Of a stretch of DNA of 64,000 nucleotides, positions 8,097 to 17,118 are shown piece by piece. Within the stretch, counting starts at the first letter, position 1. The number at the start of each line of letters is the position of its first letter. Below the pieces are notes generated by a model. The model worked only from the letters and a program-made list of their open reading frames with translations. It ran no database searches and was not told the origin of the DNA. A program made the position numbers and the translations under genes. Location of the stretch: NCBI RefSeq assembly GCF_018101125.2, contig NZ_JAELVF020000001.1, positions 4,009,629-4,073,628 on the forward strand, given 5' to 3'. This DNA is from Streptomyces tardus. Lineage in GTDB: Bacteria > Actinomycetota > Actinomycetes > Streptomycetales > Streptomycetaceae.

Positions 8097-8450
8097 CTAC
8101 TTGGGCGCCGCCTGCTGCACGACCTCGAAGGACCAGACCGTCGAGCCGGTGGCCGCGGGCTTCGGCCGTTCGCCGCCCGTGCCCTCGCCGCCTCCGCTCT
8201 CGCCGGACTGCCCGGCGCCGCGCTGGTGGGCAGCCTTCATCGGGCCCTCCATCCACGCCCGGAACGACTCCTCGTCGCGCCACCGGGTGTACACCAGGTA
8301 CGTGTCGGTGCCCTCGACGGGCCGCAGCAGCTCGAACCACTCGAAGCCGTCCGCGCTGTCGACGGTCCCCGCACGGGAGGCGAACCGCTTCTCCAGCACC
8401 TCGCGCTGCTCCTCGGGAACTTCCAGCAGATTGATCTTGACGACGCTCAC
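8097..8450 (-). CDS. mhuD: MhuD-type heme-degrading monooxygenase
   Basis: A 117-residue antibiotic-biosynthesis-monooxygenase (ABM) fold protein. Such genes are usually annotated only as ABM. The sequence runs closely parallel to mycobacterial MhuD, which cleaves heme to release iron: VVKIN-LEVP at the start, LEKRFASRAGTV, FELLRPVEGTDTY and AATGSTVWSFEVV at the end. The three heme-pocket residues known from MhuD fall at identical numbers here: N7, W66 and H75. A Gly/Glu/Ser-rich insertion of about 20 residues follows H75. The start is GTG 8450, set by AGGAG eight bases upstream. It probably finishes the heme-iron route begun by htaA/hmuTUV at the other end of the window. Confidence 0.85.
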   Translation of the reverse strand: MSVVKINLLEVPEEQREVLEKRFASRAGTVDSADGFEWFELLRPVEGTDTYLVYTRWRDEESFRAWMEGPMKAAHQRGAGQSGESGGGEGTGGERPKPAATGSTVWSFEVVQQAAPK

Positions 8451-8832
8451 GACCACCACTCCTGTCCTCGTCAACGACTGGTCTCGCGGCCCGCCCGGTA
8501 CACCCCGCGAGCAGGCGCCGACCTGGAAGAACCACGATCGCACGCCGTTCCGCGGGCCCGGCGACCGCGTCCCGGCGGCCACTTCCGGAGGCCGGCCGGG
8601 CAGCGTGGGGGCGCCTTCCGGAGGCCGGCCCGGTGGCGATCCGGGCGGCGTGGAACAGCGGACGGATTCGACCGCGGGGGAGCGGCGTGGAAAGCTGGCG
8701 GGCTTGTGCGGCCGGACTCGGGTCGACTCATACTGGGTCCCGGTCAGGTGACAGAGTGATGTCCTGCGTCTGACATCCGGGACGACAGTTCCCCGGGTGG
8801 GGGACGGACGAGGCTGGGCACGGGGACGTGAG

Positions 8833-11028
8833 TTGAGCAAAGAGACAGACGAGCGGGCCGCGCGGCTGCGTTCGCGGAGCATCGCGATGGTGGCACTGCT
8901 GTGGCTCGTGACCGGGGCGCTGGCAGTGCGGCAGTTGGTGGTGACCTGGAGCGGTTCCCACGAGCCGCGGCTGACCGAGGTCACCGCCTGGCTCGCGCGC
9001 AACAGCGCACCCGCCGGCCCGGAGGCCGTCTACGACGGTGACGCCTTCACCGGCCCGCCGTTCGCGGCTGCGCTGCTGCGGCCGTTCGGCGCGCTGCACC
9101 GCGACCTCTTCGAGGTGCTGTGGGCACTCGGACTGCTCGGCCTGGTCGCCGCCTTCGCCGTGCTGGCGCTGCGGCGGATGCCGGGCGGCCCCGCGGGTGT
9201 GACGCTGCGGTACGCGCTGCCGCTGGGGCTCGCCGCGCTGCTGGTCTCCGAGCCGGTGCGGTCGATGTTCTCCACCGGCGAGGCCGGCATCGTACCGACG
9301 CTGCTGGCGCTCCTCGCCGTGGTCCACGGCGCCAGACCGGCCTGGCGCGACCTCTCGCCGGTGGTGCCGACGGCCGGTCTGCTGGTGGGCCTGGCGGCGG
9401 CGTTCCAGCCCGTACTGCTGTTGTTCGCGGGTCTGCTGTGGCTGCTGGGCAGGCGGCGCGAGGCGGTGACCGGCGCGGCGACGTTCCTGCTGGCCTCGCT
9501 GGTCGCCTGGGCGGCGATGCCGGCGGCCTCCGCCGACTACTGGCTCGGCCACTTCGCCGGAGTGGGTCTCGGCGGTGCGCCCGACGAGGTCGGCAACCAG
9601 TCCCTGCACGGGCTGCTGCTGCGGCTCGGGCTGTCGGGACCGCTGGAAATCGTGCTCTTTCTCCTGCTCGCCGCCGCCGTGGTCGTGCTCGGCCTGCGGC
9701 GCGCCGTCCGCTACGCGCAGGACGGCCAACTGCTGCTGGCGGCGGCGCTGGTGGGCTGTGTCGTCGTCGCCGTCTCACCGGTGGCCTGGCAGCACCAGCA
9801 GCTGTGGATCCTGCTCGCGCTGGTGGGCCGGATCGGCCGCCGCAAGGGCGACCGGCTGGTGTGGCCGGTGCTGGTCGTCATGGTGCTCGGCCTCAGCTCC
9901 GAGGCGCTGGTGCCCAAGATCGCCTGGCTGGCGCCGCTCGGTGAGAACGCGCCGCTGCTGGTGGCGCTCGCCGCCGCTCTCGCGCTGCCTTTCGTCACCC
10001 GCACCTCGCCGGCCTGGGACAACCCCGAGCCGTCCGGCCCGTTCAGCCGACCGCATCTGATGCTGGAGCTGCTGCTCATCAGGGTCGGCTACTTCGCGTA
10101 CTCCTGGGTGCGTTCGCTGGCGCCGGACAGCCGGGAGATCGCCGAGGGGCACGGTCAGCAGATCCTCGACCTGGAGCAGGCGCTCCACCTGGACTGGGAG
10201 CTGTGGATCAACGAGGTCGTGGCCCGTACGGCATGGCTCGAGAGCAGCATGAACTTCTACTACGGGGCGTTCCACTTCCTGGTCCCCGTCTCCGTGCTCG
10301 CCTGGCTCTATCTGCGCCGCCCGCCGACCTACCGCTGGGCGCGCAACGCACTGTGCTACGCCACGCTGCTGGGCCTCGTCGGCTTCCTGCTCTACCCGCT
10401 GGCACCGCCGCGGCTGATGCCGGACCACAACTACGTCGACACCATCAACGGCCCGCAGGACTTCGACGATCCGAGCTTCGGCGTACTGACCGGCGTCTCC
10501 AACCAGTACGCGGCGATGCCCTCGCTGCACGTGGGCTGGTCGCTGTGGGCGGGCATCGTGCTCGTCCGGGCCAGCCCCTGGCTCTGGGCGCGGCTGCTGG
10601 GCTGGATGTATCCGCTGCTCACCACGGTGGTGGTGATGGGCACCGCGAACCACTACCTGCTGGACGCCGCGGGCGGCGCGGTCGTGGTGGTCGCCGGGTT
10701 CGTGCTGGCGGGCCTCTGGCGGCGCTGCGGCCCCGGCCGTTCGGCAGCAGAGCCCGGCGCCGACGCGGACATCGGGGCGCCTCCCGATCCGGAAGTCGCC
10801 GACCGGGCGAGCTCCGGCGGCGGGCGGGACGCTGCTCTCGACGGGGAGTCCGACGGCCCGCTCGACGGGCGGGAGCCGCTGACGGCCGGTTCCGCGCGGC
10901 CGGTCGCCCCGCGTCAGCGCGAGGCCGGTGAACGGGCGACCGTCCCGGCCCGCAGGACCGGAGGATCCGGCGTCGCAGGCGCGGACAGGGACCAGGACGG
11001 CGACGGCGCCGAGCCCGTACTCAACTGA
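8833..11028 (+). CDS. GT87-like / PAP2-phosphatase fusion membrane protein
   Basis: About 731 residues. The first 400 form a many-helix membrane region like GT87 mannosyltransferases of actinobacteria, which use polyprenyl-phosphate mannose outside the membrane. The next 230 form a PAP2_3/inositol-phosphoceramide-synthase-like phosphatase: FYYGAFHF, then MPSLHVGWS with H566, then ANHYLLDAAGG with H607 and D611. A hydrophilic tail of about 95 residues ends it. The start is taken as TTG 8833 with GGGGA six bases upstream; GTG 8797 is possible. The fusion suggests coupled glycosyl transfer and lipid-phosphate turnover, perhaps recycling of the polyprenyl carrier or lipoglycan assembly. Confidence 0.78.
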   Translation: MSKETDERAARLRSRSIAMVALLWLVTGALAVRQLVVTWSGSHEPRLTEVTAWLARNSAPAGPEAVYDGDAFTGPPFAAALLRPFGALHRDLFEVLWALGLLGLVAAFAVLALRRMPGGPAGVTLRYALPLGLAALLVSEPVRSMFSTGEAGIVPTLLALLAVVHGARPAWRDLSPVVPTAGLLVGLAAAFQPVLLLFAGLLWLLGRRREAVTGAATFLLASLVAWAAMPAASADYWLGHFAGVGLGGAPDEVGNQSLHGLLLRLGLSGPLEIVLFLLLAAAVVVLGLRRAVRYAQDGQLLLAAALVGCVVVAVSPVAWQHQQLWILLALVGRIGRRKGDRLVWPVLVVMVLGLSSEALVPKIAWLAPLGENAPLLVALAAALALPFVTRTSPAWDNPEPSGPFSRPHLMLELLLIRVGYFAYSWVRSLAPDSREIAEGHGQQILDLEQALHLDWELWINEVVARTAWLESSMNFYYGAFHFLVPVSVLAWLYLRRPPTYRWARNALCYATLLGLVGFLLYPLAPPRLMPDHNYVDTINGPQDFDDPSFGVLTGVSNQYAAMPSLHVGWSLWAGIVLVRASPWLWARLLGWMYPLLTTVVVMGTANHYLLDAAGGAVVVVAGFVLAGLWRRCGPGRSAAEPGADADIGAPPDPEVADRASSGGGRDAALDGESDGPLDGREPLTAGSARPVAPRQREAGERATVPARRTGGSGVAGADRDQDGDGAEPVLN

Positions 11029-11093
11029 GCCGACCCACAGGGCTGTTCAACCGGTACCGGCCCGCCCTGTCCGTGCCTGTCGGCCCGCCCCGT

Positions 11094-11130
11094 CCGCCGG
11101 CCCGTGCCCGCCGCCACGGGCCGTCGGCGG
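11094..11130. terminator. Bidirectional terminator
   Basis: Stem GGCCCGTG/CACGGGCC with flanking CCGCC/GGCGG pairs and an 8-base loop, between the convergent GT87-PAP2 gene and the ECF S-component gene. Confidence 0.65.
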
Positions 11131-11131
11131 T

Positions 11132-12043
11132 TCAGTCCGCGGTCGGAGCCGGGCGGTCGGGCACGTCGAAGGCTGCCCGCCGGGTCGCCCGCCGCAGCGC
11201 CCGCAGTACGGTCGCGCCGAGCGTCAGCGTCAACACGACGGTGAGCAGCGCTCGGGGCAGGTCCCAGCCGAGCGAGGTCGCCAGCCAGTACGCCGTGAAA
11301 CGGGCCAGGTTCTCCGCCACCGGATCGCCGGGCACGAAGGAGATCCCGCTGCTCAGCCCGGCGATGTAGGTCCAGCCCTGGAGGTTCATCACCAGCCCGT
11401 ATGCCGCCGAGGCCACCGCGCCGTAGACCGCGAGGAGCGCCAACTCCCCGCGTCCGCGCAGGTTGTCGGAGCCCGGCAGCAGTCCGGCGCCCATCGCGAC
11501 CCAGCCCATCGAGAGCATCTGGAAGGGCATCCACGGGCCGACGCCGCCGGTCAGCAGCGCCGAGGCGAACATGCAGACGGCGCCCAGGACGAAGCCGAAC
11601 CCCGGGCCGAGCACCCGCCCGGCGAGCACCATCAGGAAGAACATCGGCTCGAGTCCGGCCGTGCCCGCGCCCAGTGGCCGCAGTGCGGCCCCGGCTGCGG
11701 CCAGCACCCCGAGCATGGCGACCGCCTTGGCGTTCAGCCCGGTGTCGGCGATGGTCGCGACGACCACGGCGATCAGCAGCGGCAGCAGTACGGCGAACAG
11801 CCAGGGGGCGTCCCGGGAGTGGGCGAGTCCGGAGGCGGAGTCGGCCAGCAGCGGCCAGCCGAAGGCGACCACCCCCACCGCGGACACCAGCCCGAGCGCG
11901 AACGCCGAACGTCCGCCGAGCCGGACGGCCCGCGCCTGCCGGTCCGGGGCCTGCCGGTCCCGCGCCGCCGCGCCGGCGCCGCCCGATGCGCCGCCGGGCC
12001 CGCCGGCAGGACTCCCCGCGTCCGCCTCGTGGTGCTCGCTCAT
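11132..12043 (-). CDS. ECF transporter S component (substrate-binding subunit, likely cobalamin)
   Basis: A 303-residue membrane protein, the last gene of the cobalamin-riboswitch operon. After a roughly 40-residue hydrophilic N-terminus come about six helices. The FFLMVLAGRVLGPGFGFVLG block resembles the S-component region that contacts the T subunit, and WMPFQMLSMGWVAMGAGLLP resembles the equivalent block in CbrT/queuosine-type S components. Its ATG overlaps the stop of the ATPase gene in an ATGA. The substrate is inferred to be cobalamin or a precursor from the riboswitch; sequence alone would not tell it from other ECF S proteins. Confidence 0.8.
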   Translation of the reverse strand: MSEHHEADAGSPAGGPGGASGGAGAAARDRQAPDRQARAVRLGGRSAFALGLVSAVGVVAFGWPLLADSASGLAHSRDAPWLFAVLLPLLIAVVVATIADTGLNAKAVAMLGVLAAAGAALRPLGAGTAGLEPMFFLMVLAGRVLGPGFGFVLGAVCMFASALLTGGVGPWMPFQMLSMGWVAMGAGLLPGSDNLRGRGELALLAVYGAVASAAYGLVMNLQGWTYIAGLSSGISFVPGDPVAENLARFTAYWLATSLGWDLPRALLTVVLTLTLGATVLRALRRATRRAAFDVPDRPAPTAD

Positions 12044-13650
12044 CGGTCGTCCGCCAGCGCAGCCCGGACCTGCGGCATCGTCAACCAGCGCTGCGGGGCG
12101 AGGATCTTGGCGATCTGCGGGGCGAACGCCGGTGAGGAGACGACGACTTCGGCGGTGGGCCCGTCCGCGACGAGTTCGCCCTGCGCCATGATCAGCACCC
12201 GTCCGGCGGACTCCGCGGCCAACTCCACGTCGTGGGTGGCCAGAACGACCGCGTGGCCGCGGGCGGCGAGCCCGCGCAGGACCGTCACCAGCCGCGACTT
12301 CGCGGCGTAGTCCAGGCCCCGGGTCGGCTCGTCCAGCAGGATCAGCGGGGGAGCGGCGGTGAGGATGATGGCCAGTGCGAGTGCCAGCCGCTGCCCCTCG
12401 GAGAGGTCGCGCGGGTGGGTGTCGTCGGCGATGTCCGGGAGCAGTTCGGCGGTCAGGGCCCGGCAGCTGCCCGGCTCGGCGCCGGCGTCGCGGTCGGCGG
12501 CGCGGCACTCGGCGGCGACGGTGTCGGCGTACAGCAGGTCGCGGGGCTCCTGGGGCACGAGTCCCGCGTGCCGCAGCAGTTCGCCCGGCGGCGTGCGGTG
12601 CGGTTCCACGCCGCCGACCCGTACGGTGCCGCCGGCCGGTTCGTGGCCGCCGACCAGGGTGCGGAGCAGGGTGGATTTCCCCGCGCCGTTGCGGCCCATC
12701 AGTGCGACCGTCTCCCCGGCCCGTACGGTCAGCGACAGCTCGTGCAGCACCGTACGGCGACCGCGCCGTACTCGCAGCCGGTCGGTGCGCGCCAACTCCT
12801 TGCCCAGCGCCGGGTGTTCGGTCTCCGGCTGCCGGTCGGCCAGCTGTTCGCGCAGGCCGGAGGCCCGGCGGCGGGCGTCGCGCACCGACAGCGGCAGCGG
12901 CGTCCAGCCCGCGAGCCCGCCGAGCGCCACGACCGGCGGCCGGACCGGGGAGACGGCCATCAGCTCCGCCGGGTCGCCGGACCGGGCGCGCTCGCCGGGG
13001 CCGGGCAGCAGGACGAGCTGGTCGGCGTAGTGCACCACCCGTTCCAGCCGGTGCTCGGCCATCAGCACCGTGGTCCCGAGGTCGTGGACCAGGCGCTGGA
13101 GCACGGCCAGCACCTCCTCGGCGGCGGCCGGGTCGAGCGCGGAGGTCGGCTCGTCGAGGACCAGCACTCGCGGGTGGGGAGTGAGGACGGATCCGATGGC
13201 GACACGCTGCATCTGGCCGCCGGAGAGAGAGGCGATCGGCCGGTCGCGCAGTTCGGCGAGGCCGAGCAGGTCCAGGGTCTCCTCGACGCGTCGGCGCATC
13301 GTCTCCGGCGGCAGCCCGAGCGATTCCATTCCGTAGGCGAGCTCGTCCTCCACGACGTCGGTGACGAAGTGTGCGAGCGGGTCCTGGCCCACCGTGCCGA
13401 CGACGTCCGCCAGTTCGCGCGGCCGGTGGGTACGGGTGTCGCGGCCGTCGACGGTGACGCGTCCGCGCAGCGTGCCCCCGGTGAAGTGCGGCACGAGCCC
13501 GGAGACGGTGCCGAGCAGTGTCGACTTGCCGACCCCGGACGGGCCGACGAGCAGCGCGAGTTCGCCCTCGGGGACGGTCAGGTCGACGCCGGTGAGCGCG
13601 GGCGCGCGGGCGCCCTCGTAGTGCACCGACACCTCCTCGAAGCGGATCAT
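12040..13650 (-). CDS. ECF transporter ATPase, two fused ABC domains (EcfAA')
   Basis: A 536-residue protein with two complete ABC ATPase domains in one chain. Domain 1 (about residues 1-230) has Walker A GPSGVGKST, signature LSGGQMQRV and Walker B VLVLDEPTSALD. Domain 2 (about 295-510) has GRNGAGKST, LSEGQRLAL and LILLDEPTRGLD. A charged linker separates them. ECF modules usually encode EcfA and EcfA' separately or as such a fusion. Start and stop overlap both neighbours by 4 bp, giving tight translational coupling with EcfT upstream and the S component downstream. It powers uptake by the membrane complex. Confidence 0.92.
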   Translation of the reverse strand: MIRFEEVSVHYEGARAPALTGVDLTVPEGELALLVGPSGVGKSTLLGTVSGLVPHFTGGTLRGRVTVDGRDTRTHRPRELADVVGTVGQDPLAHFVTDVVEDELAYGMESLGLPPETMRRRVEETLDLLGLAELRDRPIASLSGGQMQRVAIGSVLTPHPRVLVLDEPTSALDPAAAEEVLAVLQRLVHDLGTTVLMAEHRLERVVHYADQLVLLPGPGERARSGDPAELMAVSPVRPPVVALGGLAGWTPLPLSVRDARRRASGLREQLADRQPETEHPALGKELARTDRLRVRRGRRTVLHELSLTVRAGETVALMGRNGAGKSTLLRTLVGGHEPAGGTVRVGGVEPHRTPPGELLRHAGLVPQEPRDLLYADTVAAECRAADRDAGAEPGSCRALTAELLPDIADDTHPRDLSEGQRLALALAIILTAAPPLILLDEPTRGLDYAAKSRLVTVLRGLAARGHAVVLATHDVELAAESAGRVLIMAQGELVADGPTAEVVVSSPAFAPQIAKILAPQRWLTMPQVRAALADDR

Positions 13651-14804
13651 CGGCTGTCCTCCTTCGCGGGTGCGCGGTCCCCGCCCGCGCCGGGCGGCAG
13701 CGGCGCCACCACGGCGGGCAGCAGCCCCAGCAGCGTCAACGCGGCGGGCCACAGCGGGAGTTCGGGTGCGGTCAGGGGTACCGCGGGCGGATTGAGCATC
13801 TGCGGATCGGTCGCCGCGCCCCACAGCATCGCCGCTGCGACAGCCCCGCCGGAGGCCGCGACCAGCCAGGCGCGCGGACCCCAGCGGTCCGGTCGGTAGC
13901 GGGTGCGCACCGCGCGTCTGCCGCCGAGTCGCAGTCCGGCGAGCGCGGCGGCGAGCCCCAGGAGCAGCAGCGGCAGACCGAAGACCGCTCCCTCGGCGGC
14001 GAGCAGCCCGTAGGTGCCCGCGCACACCCCCAGCAGACCGCCGAGGGTGAGGACGTTGGTGAACAGCCGCACCGGGCGCGGCACTCGGGCGCTGCGCCCG
14101 TACCCCCGCGCGTCCATCGCCGCGGCCAGCGCGACCGAACGCTCCAGCGCCCCCTCCAGCACCGGCAGCGCCACCTGGAGGATCGCCCGCACGCCCTTGT
14201 CGCTGCGCCCGCGCAGTCGCCGCGCGGCCCGCAACCGCTGCACGTCGGCGACCAGATGCGGGGCGAACGTCATGGCCACGACCACGGCGACCCCGACCTC
14301 GTACAGCGCCCCCGGCAGGGACTTCAGCAGCCGGGCGGGGTTGGCGAGCGCGTTCGCCGCGCCCACGCAGATCAGCAGGGTGGCCAGCCGCATACCGTCC
14401 TGGAGCGCGAACAGCAGCCCCTCGGCGGTGACTTGGCCGCCGAGCCGTACGCCCTGGGCCCAGTCGGGCAGCGGGACTTCGGGCAGTACGAAGAGGGTGT
14501 GGGTGCCCGGGATCGGAGAGCCGAGCAGCACCGCGAAGACCAGCCGGATCGCCAGCACCAGCAGCGCCAGCTTCACGAAGGTGCCGTACGCCCGTGCCCA
14601 GGGGGCGTCGGTGCGGCGGGCGGCGACGACGTAGCCGGAGACCGCGACGAGCAGGGCGAGCAGCAGCGGGTTGGTGGTGCGGGAGGCCGCCGTGGCGAGC
14701 CCGAGGGCCCACAGCCACCATGCGCCCGCGTGCAGTGCGGCGGCACGGCTGTCCTCGGGTGCACGCAGACTGCCGAGCAGTCGAGCGGCGGGTGCCGGGC
14801 TCAC
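13647..14804 (-). CDS. ecfT: ECF transporter T component (EcfT/CbiQ family)
   Basis: A 385-residue membrane scaffold subunit. Several helices follow a short N-terminus, and the T-component coupling signature is visible as AAAMDARGYGR near residue 240, with an earlier Arg-rich coupling stretch (RAARRLRGRSDKG). These bind the two ATPase domains. Two more hydrophobic segments near the C-terminus (PELPLWPAALTLLGLL) make it longer than typical EcfT of about 265 residues. The GTG start at 14804 overlaps the stop of the upstream gene (GTGA). The open frame extends further but without coding character. Confidence 0.88.
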   Translation of the reverse strand: MSPAPAARLLGSLRAPEDSRAAALHAGAWWLWALGLATAASRTTNPLLLALLVAVSGYVVAARRTDAPWARAYGTFVKLALLVLAIRLVFAVLLGSPIPGTHTLFVLPEVPLPDWAQGVRLGGQVTAEGLLFALQDGMRLATLLICVGAANALANPARLLKSLPGALYEVGVAVVVAMTFAPHLVADVQRLRAARRLRGRSDKGVRAILQVALPVLEGALERSVALAAAMDARGYGRSARVPRPVRLFTNVLTLGGLLGVCAGTYGLLAAEGAVFGLPLLLLGLAAALAGLRLGGRRAVRTRYRPDRWGPRAWLVAASGGAVAAAMLWGAATDPQMLNPPAVPLTAPELPLWPAALTLLGLLPAVVAPLPPGAGGDRAPAKEDSR

Positions 14805-15667
14805 GGGCGGCGACGCCGTACCTGCCGGGCGGCTCCCGCGGCGAGGAGGATCAGGACGCCGACACCGAGGTAGAGCGGCGCGGTCGGCCCGCTGTCGTCG
14901 AGCCCGTCCGATCCGTCGGCGCGGTCGTCGCCGGGGTCGGAGCTGTCCGGGCCGTCCTCGCCGCCGCCCGAAATGCGTTCGCCGCAACCGGACTTCGGGT
15001 AGCCCTCGATCGCGCACAGCAGTGCCGAGGAGTCGTAGCGCAGCGGCGGGGCCTCGGCCGCCAGTGCGTCCGCCGCGCTGCCGCCCGGCTCCAGCAGGGC
15101 GCAGGCGGTACGGGGTTCGGGGGGCTTCTCGCCGGAGGGTGCGTCGGCTCCGGTCCCGGGGTCGACGACCAGCGCGACGCGTTTCCTGCCGGCCGCGGGG
15201 CCGTTGTCCGCGCAGATCTCCCGGAAGTCCGCGGTCGGCCGCGGAGTCGCACCGTCGCCCCGGCCGCCGCCCGGTCCTTCGCCGTCGGCGGGGCCCTCGC
15301 TCTCACCGTCACTCTCGCCGGCGTCGCGGCTCGCGGTGAAGCGGAAGCCGACCACCTCGCCGTCGTCGGGCCGCAGCCCGGCGGGCCCCTGTTGGGCGTA
15401 CCGCCACTCGCCGTGCTCGCTCGCGGTCCAGAACGACCAGTACCGGTACCCGCCGTCCGCGGCTTCCGCCGACCGGGCGCCGGCCAACGGCGCCACCAGC
15501 GCGAGAACGGCGGCGACGGCCACGAGCAAGCCGGACCGCGCGGGCGCCTTCCCGCGCGCAGCCGACCCGCCGCCCGCGAGCGACGCAGCATCGTCCGCGC
15601 GACCGCGTTCCGCCACCGCCGTGCGCCCGGTCCCCCGACCGGGCGCACGGACGCACCCGATGCGCAT
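14801..15667 (-). CDS. Surface-anchored SCO2322-family protein; possible beta-domain partner in B12 capture
   Basis: A 288-residue exported protein. A long basic N-terminus leads into a signal anchor (LLVAVAAVLALVAPLAG), then an extracellular domain, a Ser/Asp-rich spacer and a C-terminal helix with a basic tail (LYLGVGVLILLAAGAA then RQVRRRRP), so it should sit on the outer face of the membrane. The segment YRYWSFW...GEWRYAQQGPAGLRP-DDGEVVGFRF has the spacing of DUF4430-like beta domains, which form the second half of intrinsic factor/transcobalamin. That likeness is my inference. The ATG shares one base with the preceding stop (TGATG). Confidence 0.7.
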   Translation of the reverse strand: MRIGCVRAPGRGTGRTAVAERGRADDAASLAGGGSAARGKAPARSGLLVAVAAVLALVAPLAGARSAEAADGGYRYWSFWTASEHGEWRYAQQGPAGLRPDDGEVVGFRFTASRDAGESDGESEGPADGEGPGGGRGDGATPRPTADFREICADNGPAAGRKRVALVVDPGTGADAPSGEKPPEPRTACALLEPGGSAADALAAEAPPLRYDSSALLCAIEGYPKSGCGERISGGGEDGPDSSDPGDDRADGSDGLDDSGPTAPLYLGVGVLILLAAGAARQVRRRRP

Positions 15668-16956
15668 CAGCTGTTCTTGCCACCCTTGCGCATGCTCATC
15701 AGCAGCCCCATGCCGATACCGGCGACCAGCGCCGCTGCGACGATCCACAGCACGAGATTCGATCCTCCGTCGTCTTCCTCGGCCTCGTCCGCGCCGGCGT
15801 TCTCGGGCTCGGACCTCTCGGGCTCGGGGCCGGTGGCGTTCAGCCGTTTCACCAGGTCGGTGTCGGCGAAATCGGTCGCGTCGCCGCCCGAGGCGTGCAC
15901 CGCCAGCACGAGCTGGGCGAGCGCGGCCGGGTTGGTGGTGACGCCGTCCCAGCCCTTGATGTTCTTCTCCAGCCAGCCCAGCGGCCGTGCCGCCGCGCCC
16001 GGCTCGCCGATGCCGGAGAGCGCCAGGGCGGCGAGCGCGGTGCTGCCGTGGTCGGGCTGGTCCTGCGCGCCGGGTGTGACCGACGGCAGGAATCCCTTGT
16101 TCTCCTTCAGCGCGCCGCTGAGGTACGCGGCGGCGGCCTTCGCGGAGTCCTTCTGCGCGTAGGTGTCGTCCTCGCCGCAGGAGGGCGCCGCGACCTCGGT
16201 GGCGTCGCCGTCCTCGGCCGCCGCGGGCCGGTCCGCGGCGACGGAGGCGAAACCGGAACCGTCTGCGGCCAGTGCGGCGGCGACCGTCGCGGCGTCGTTG
16301 GCCGCGAGCTCGTCCTTCTCCGGCATGTACGCGAAGGCGCCGCGCTCGCCCGCGTCCGCGTCGCAGCCCAACTGGAGTGCGCGCAGGGCGTCGTAGGGCG
16401 TGCGGTCACCGGTCCTGGAGGCGACCTCGCCGGGCTTCTCGCCCGCCGCGGCCAGCGCGCCGACCACCAGTGCGGTGGAGTTGGCGTCCGAGTCGCCGCC
16501 CGGGTTGTAGCCCCAGCCGCCGTCCTTGTTCTGTACGGACTTCAGCCAGGTCACCGAGGCGGCGACGGTCTTGCCGTGGCCGCCGAGCCGCGCCAGCGCC
16601 TGCACGGCGGCGCCTGTCGCGTTGGTGTCCGCCGCGTCCTCGCCCGAGCCGCTGCCGCAGGGCTCGCCGGGGTCCGGGCGGTAGGCGGTGAACGACCCGC
16701 CGTCGCACTGCTGTTGGGCCAGCCAGTTCACCGCCTTCTTCGCCGGTACGACGCCGACCGCGTCCTGTGCGAGCAGCGCGAGGGACTGGCGGTAGACCCC
16801 GTCGTACTGCGGGTCGGCGCTCCCGTACAGGCCCGAGGGGAGCTTCGGCTTCGGCGAGGGCGACTCCTCGGCCAGAGCGGCGGGCGCCCCGAGGACACCG
16901 GCCGAGCCCAGCAGGGCCGCGCCGGCGAGGACCGCCGCGCTGCGACGCAGGAACAT
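15667..16956 (-). CDS. Surface-anchored alpha/alpha-toroid protein, putative B12-binding (transcobalamin-like alpha domain)
   Basis: A 429-residue exported protein, first gene of the riboswitch operon. It has a signal peptide (residues 1-31, ending PAALAEE), prenyltransferase/squalene-cyclase-type repeats (NWLAQQQCDGGSF, WLKSVQNKDGGWGYNPG, STALVVGALAAAG, STALAALALSGIG), a Glu/Asp-rich linker, and a C-terminal helix with a Lys/Arg tail (SMRKGGKNS). The usual name prenyltransferase is misleading: no catalytic motif is visible and it is outside the cell. Intrinsic factor and transcobalamin bind B12 with the same toroid fold, so a cobalamin-binding role fits the context. AAAGG precedes the ATG at 16956. 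Confidence 0.78.
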   Translation of the reverse strand: MFLRRSAAVLAGAALLGSAGVLGAPAALAEESPSPKPKLPSGLYGSADPQYDGVYRQSLALLAQDAVGVVPAKKAVNWLAQQQCDGGSFTAYRPDPGEPCGSGSGEDAADTNATGAAVQALARLGGHGKTVAASVTWLKSVQNKDGGWGYNPGGDSDANSTALVVGALAAAGEKPGEVASRTGDRTPYDALRALQLGCDADAGERGAFAYMPEKDELAANDAATVAAALAADGSGFASVAADRPAAAEDGDATEVAAPSCGEDDTYAQKDSAKAAAAYLSGALKENKGFLPSVTPGAQDQPDHGSTALAALALSGIGEPGAAARPLGWLEKNIKGWDGVTTNPAALAQLVLAVHASGGDATDFADTDLVKRLNATGPEPERSEPENAGADEAEEDDGGSNLVLWIVAAALVAGIGMGLLMSMRKGGKNS

Positions 16957-17052
16957 TCTCGATGCCTTTCGGTGAGCGGTCGCGACCACCGCGCACCGGA
17001 AGAGGGCCACATCGCGTGTGGCGCTCTGCCGGGCTCAGCATCCGCGTTCCGC

Positions 17053-17070
17053 GACGGTGCCGGCACCGTC
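17053..17070 (-). promoter_or_regulatory. Perfect palindrome, possible riboswitch expression platform
   Basis: GACGGTGCCGGCACCGTC is an 18-bp perfect palindrome located between the cobalamin aptamer and the first gene. It may be part of the switching terminator or anti-terminator. Confidence 0.5.
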
Positions 17071-17118
17071 GTGCCGGGAGCCGCGGGCGCCTCGACCGCT
17101 GTCGACGCGCCCGCCTGG

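Noticed and set aside
5854..8535. An 893-codon open frame on the minus strand opposite the MFS gene
   Set aside because: It has the composition of an antisense frame in high-GC coding DNA (Arg/Gly/His/Asp-rich, no domain), and spans the terminator and two real genes.
12040..14721. An 893-codon frame that would join the ECF ATPase to upstream sequence
   Set aside because: The part before 13650 overlaps EcfT in another frame and is Arg/Ala/Gly-rich without domains. The ATGA overlap at 13647-13650 gives the true start.
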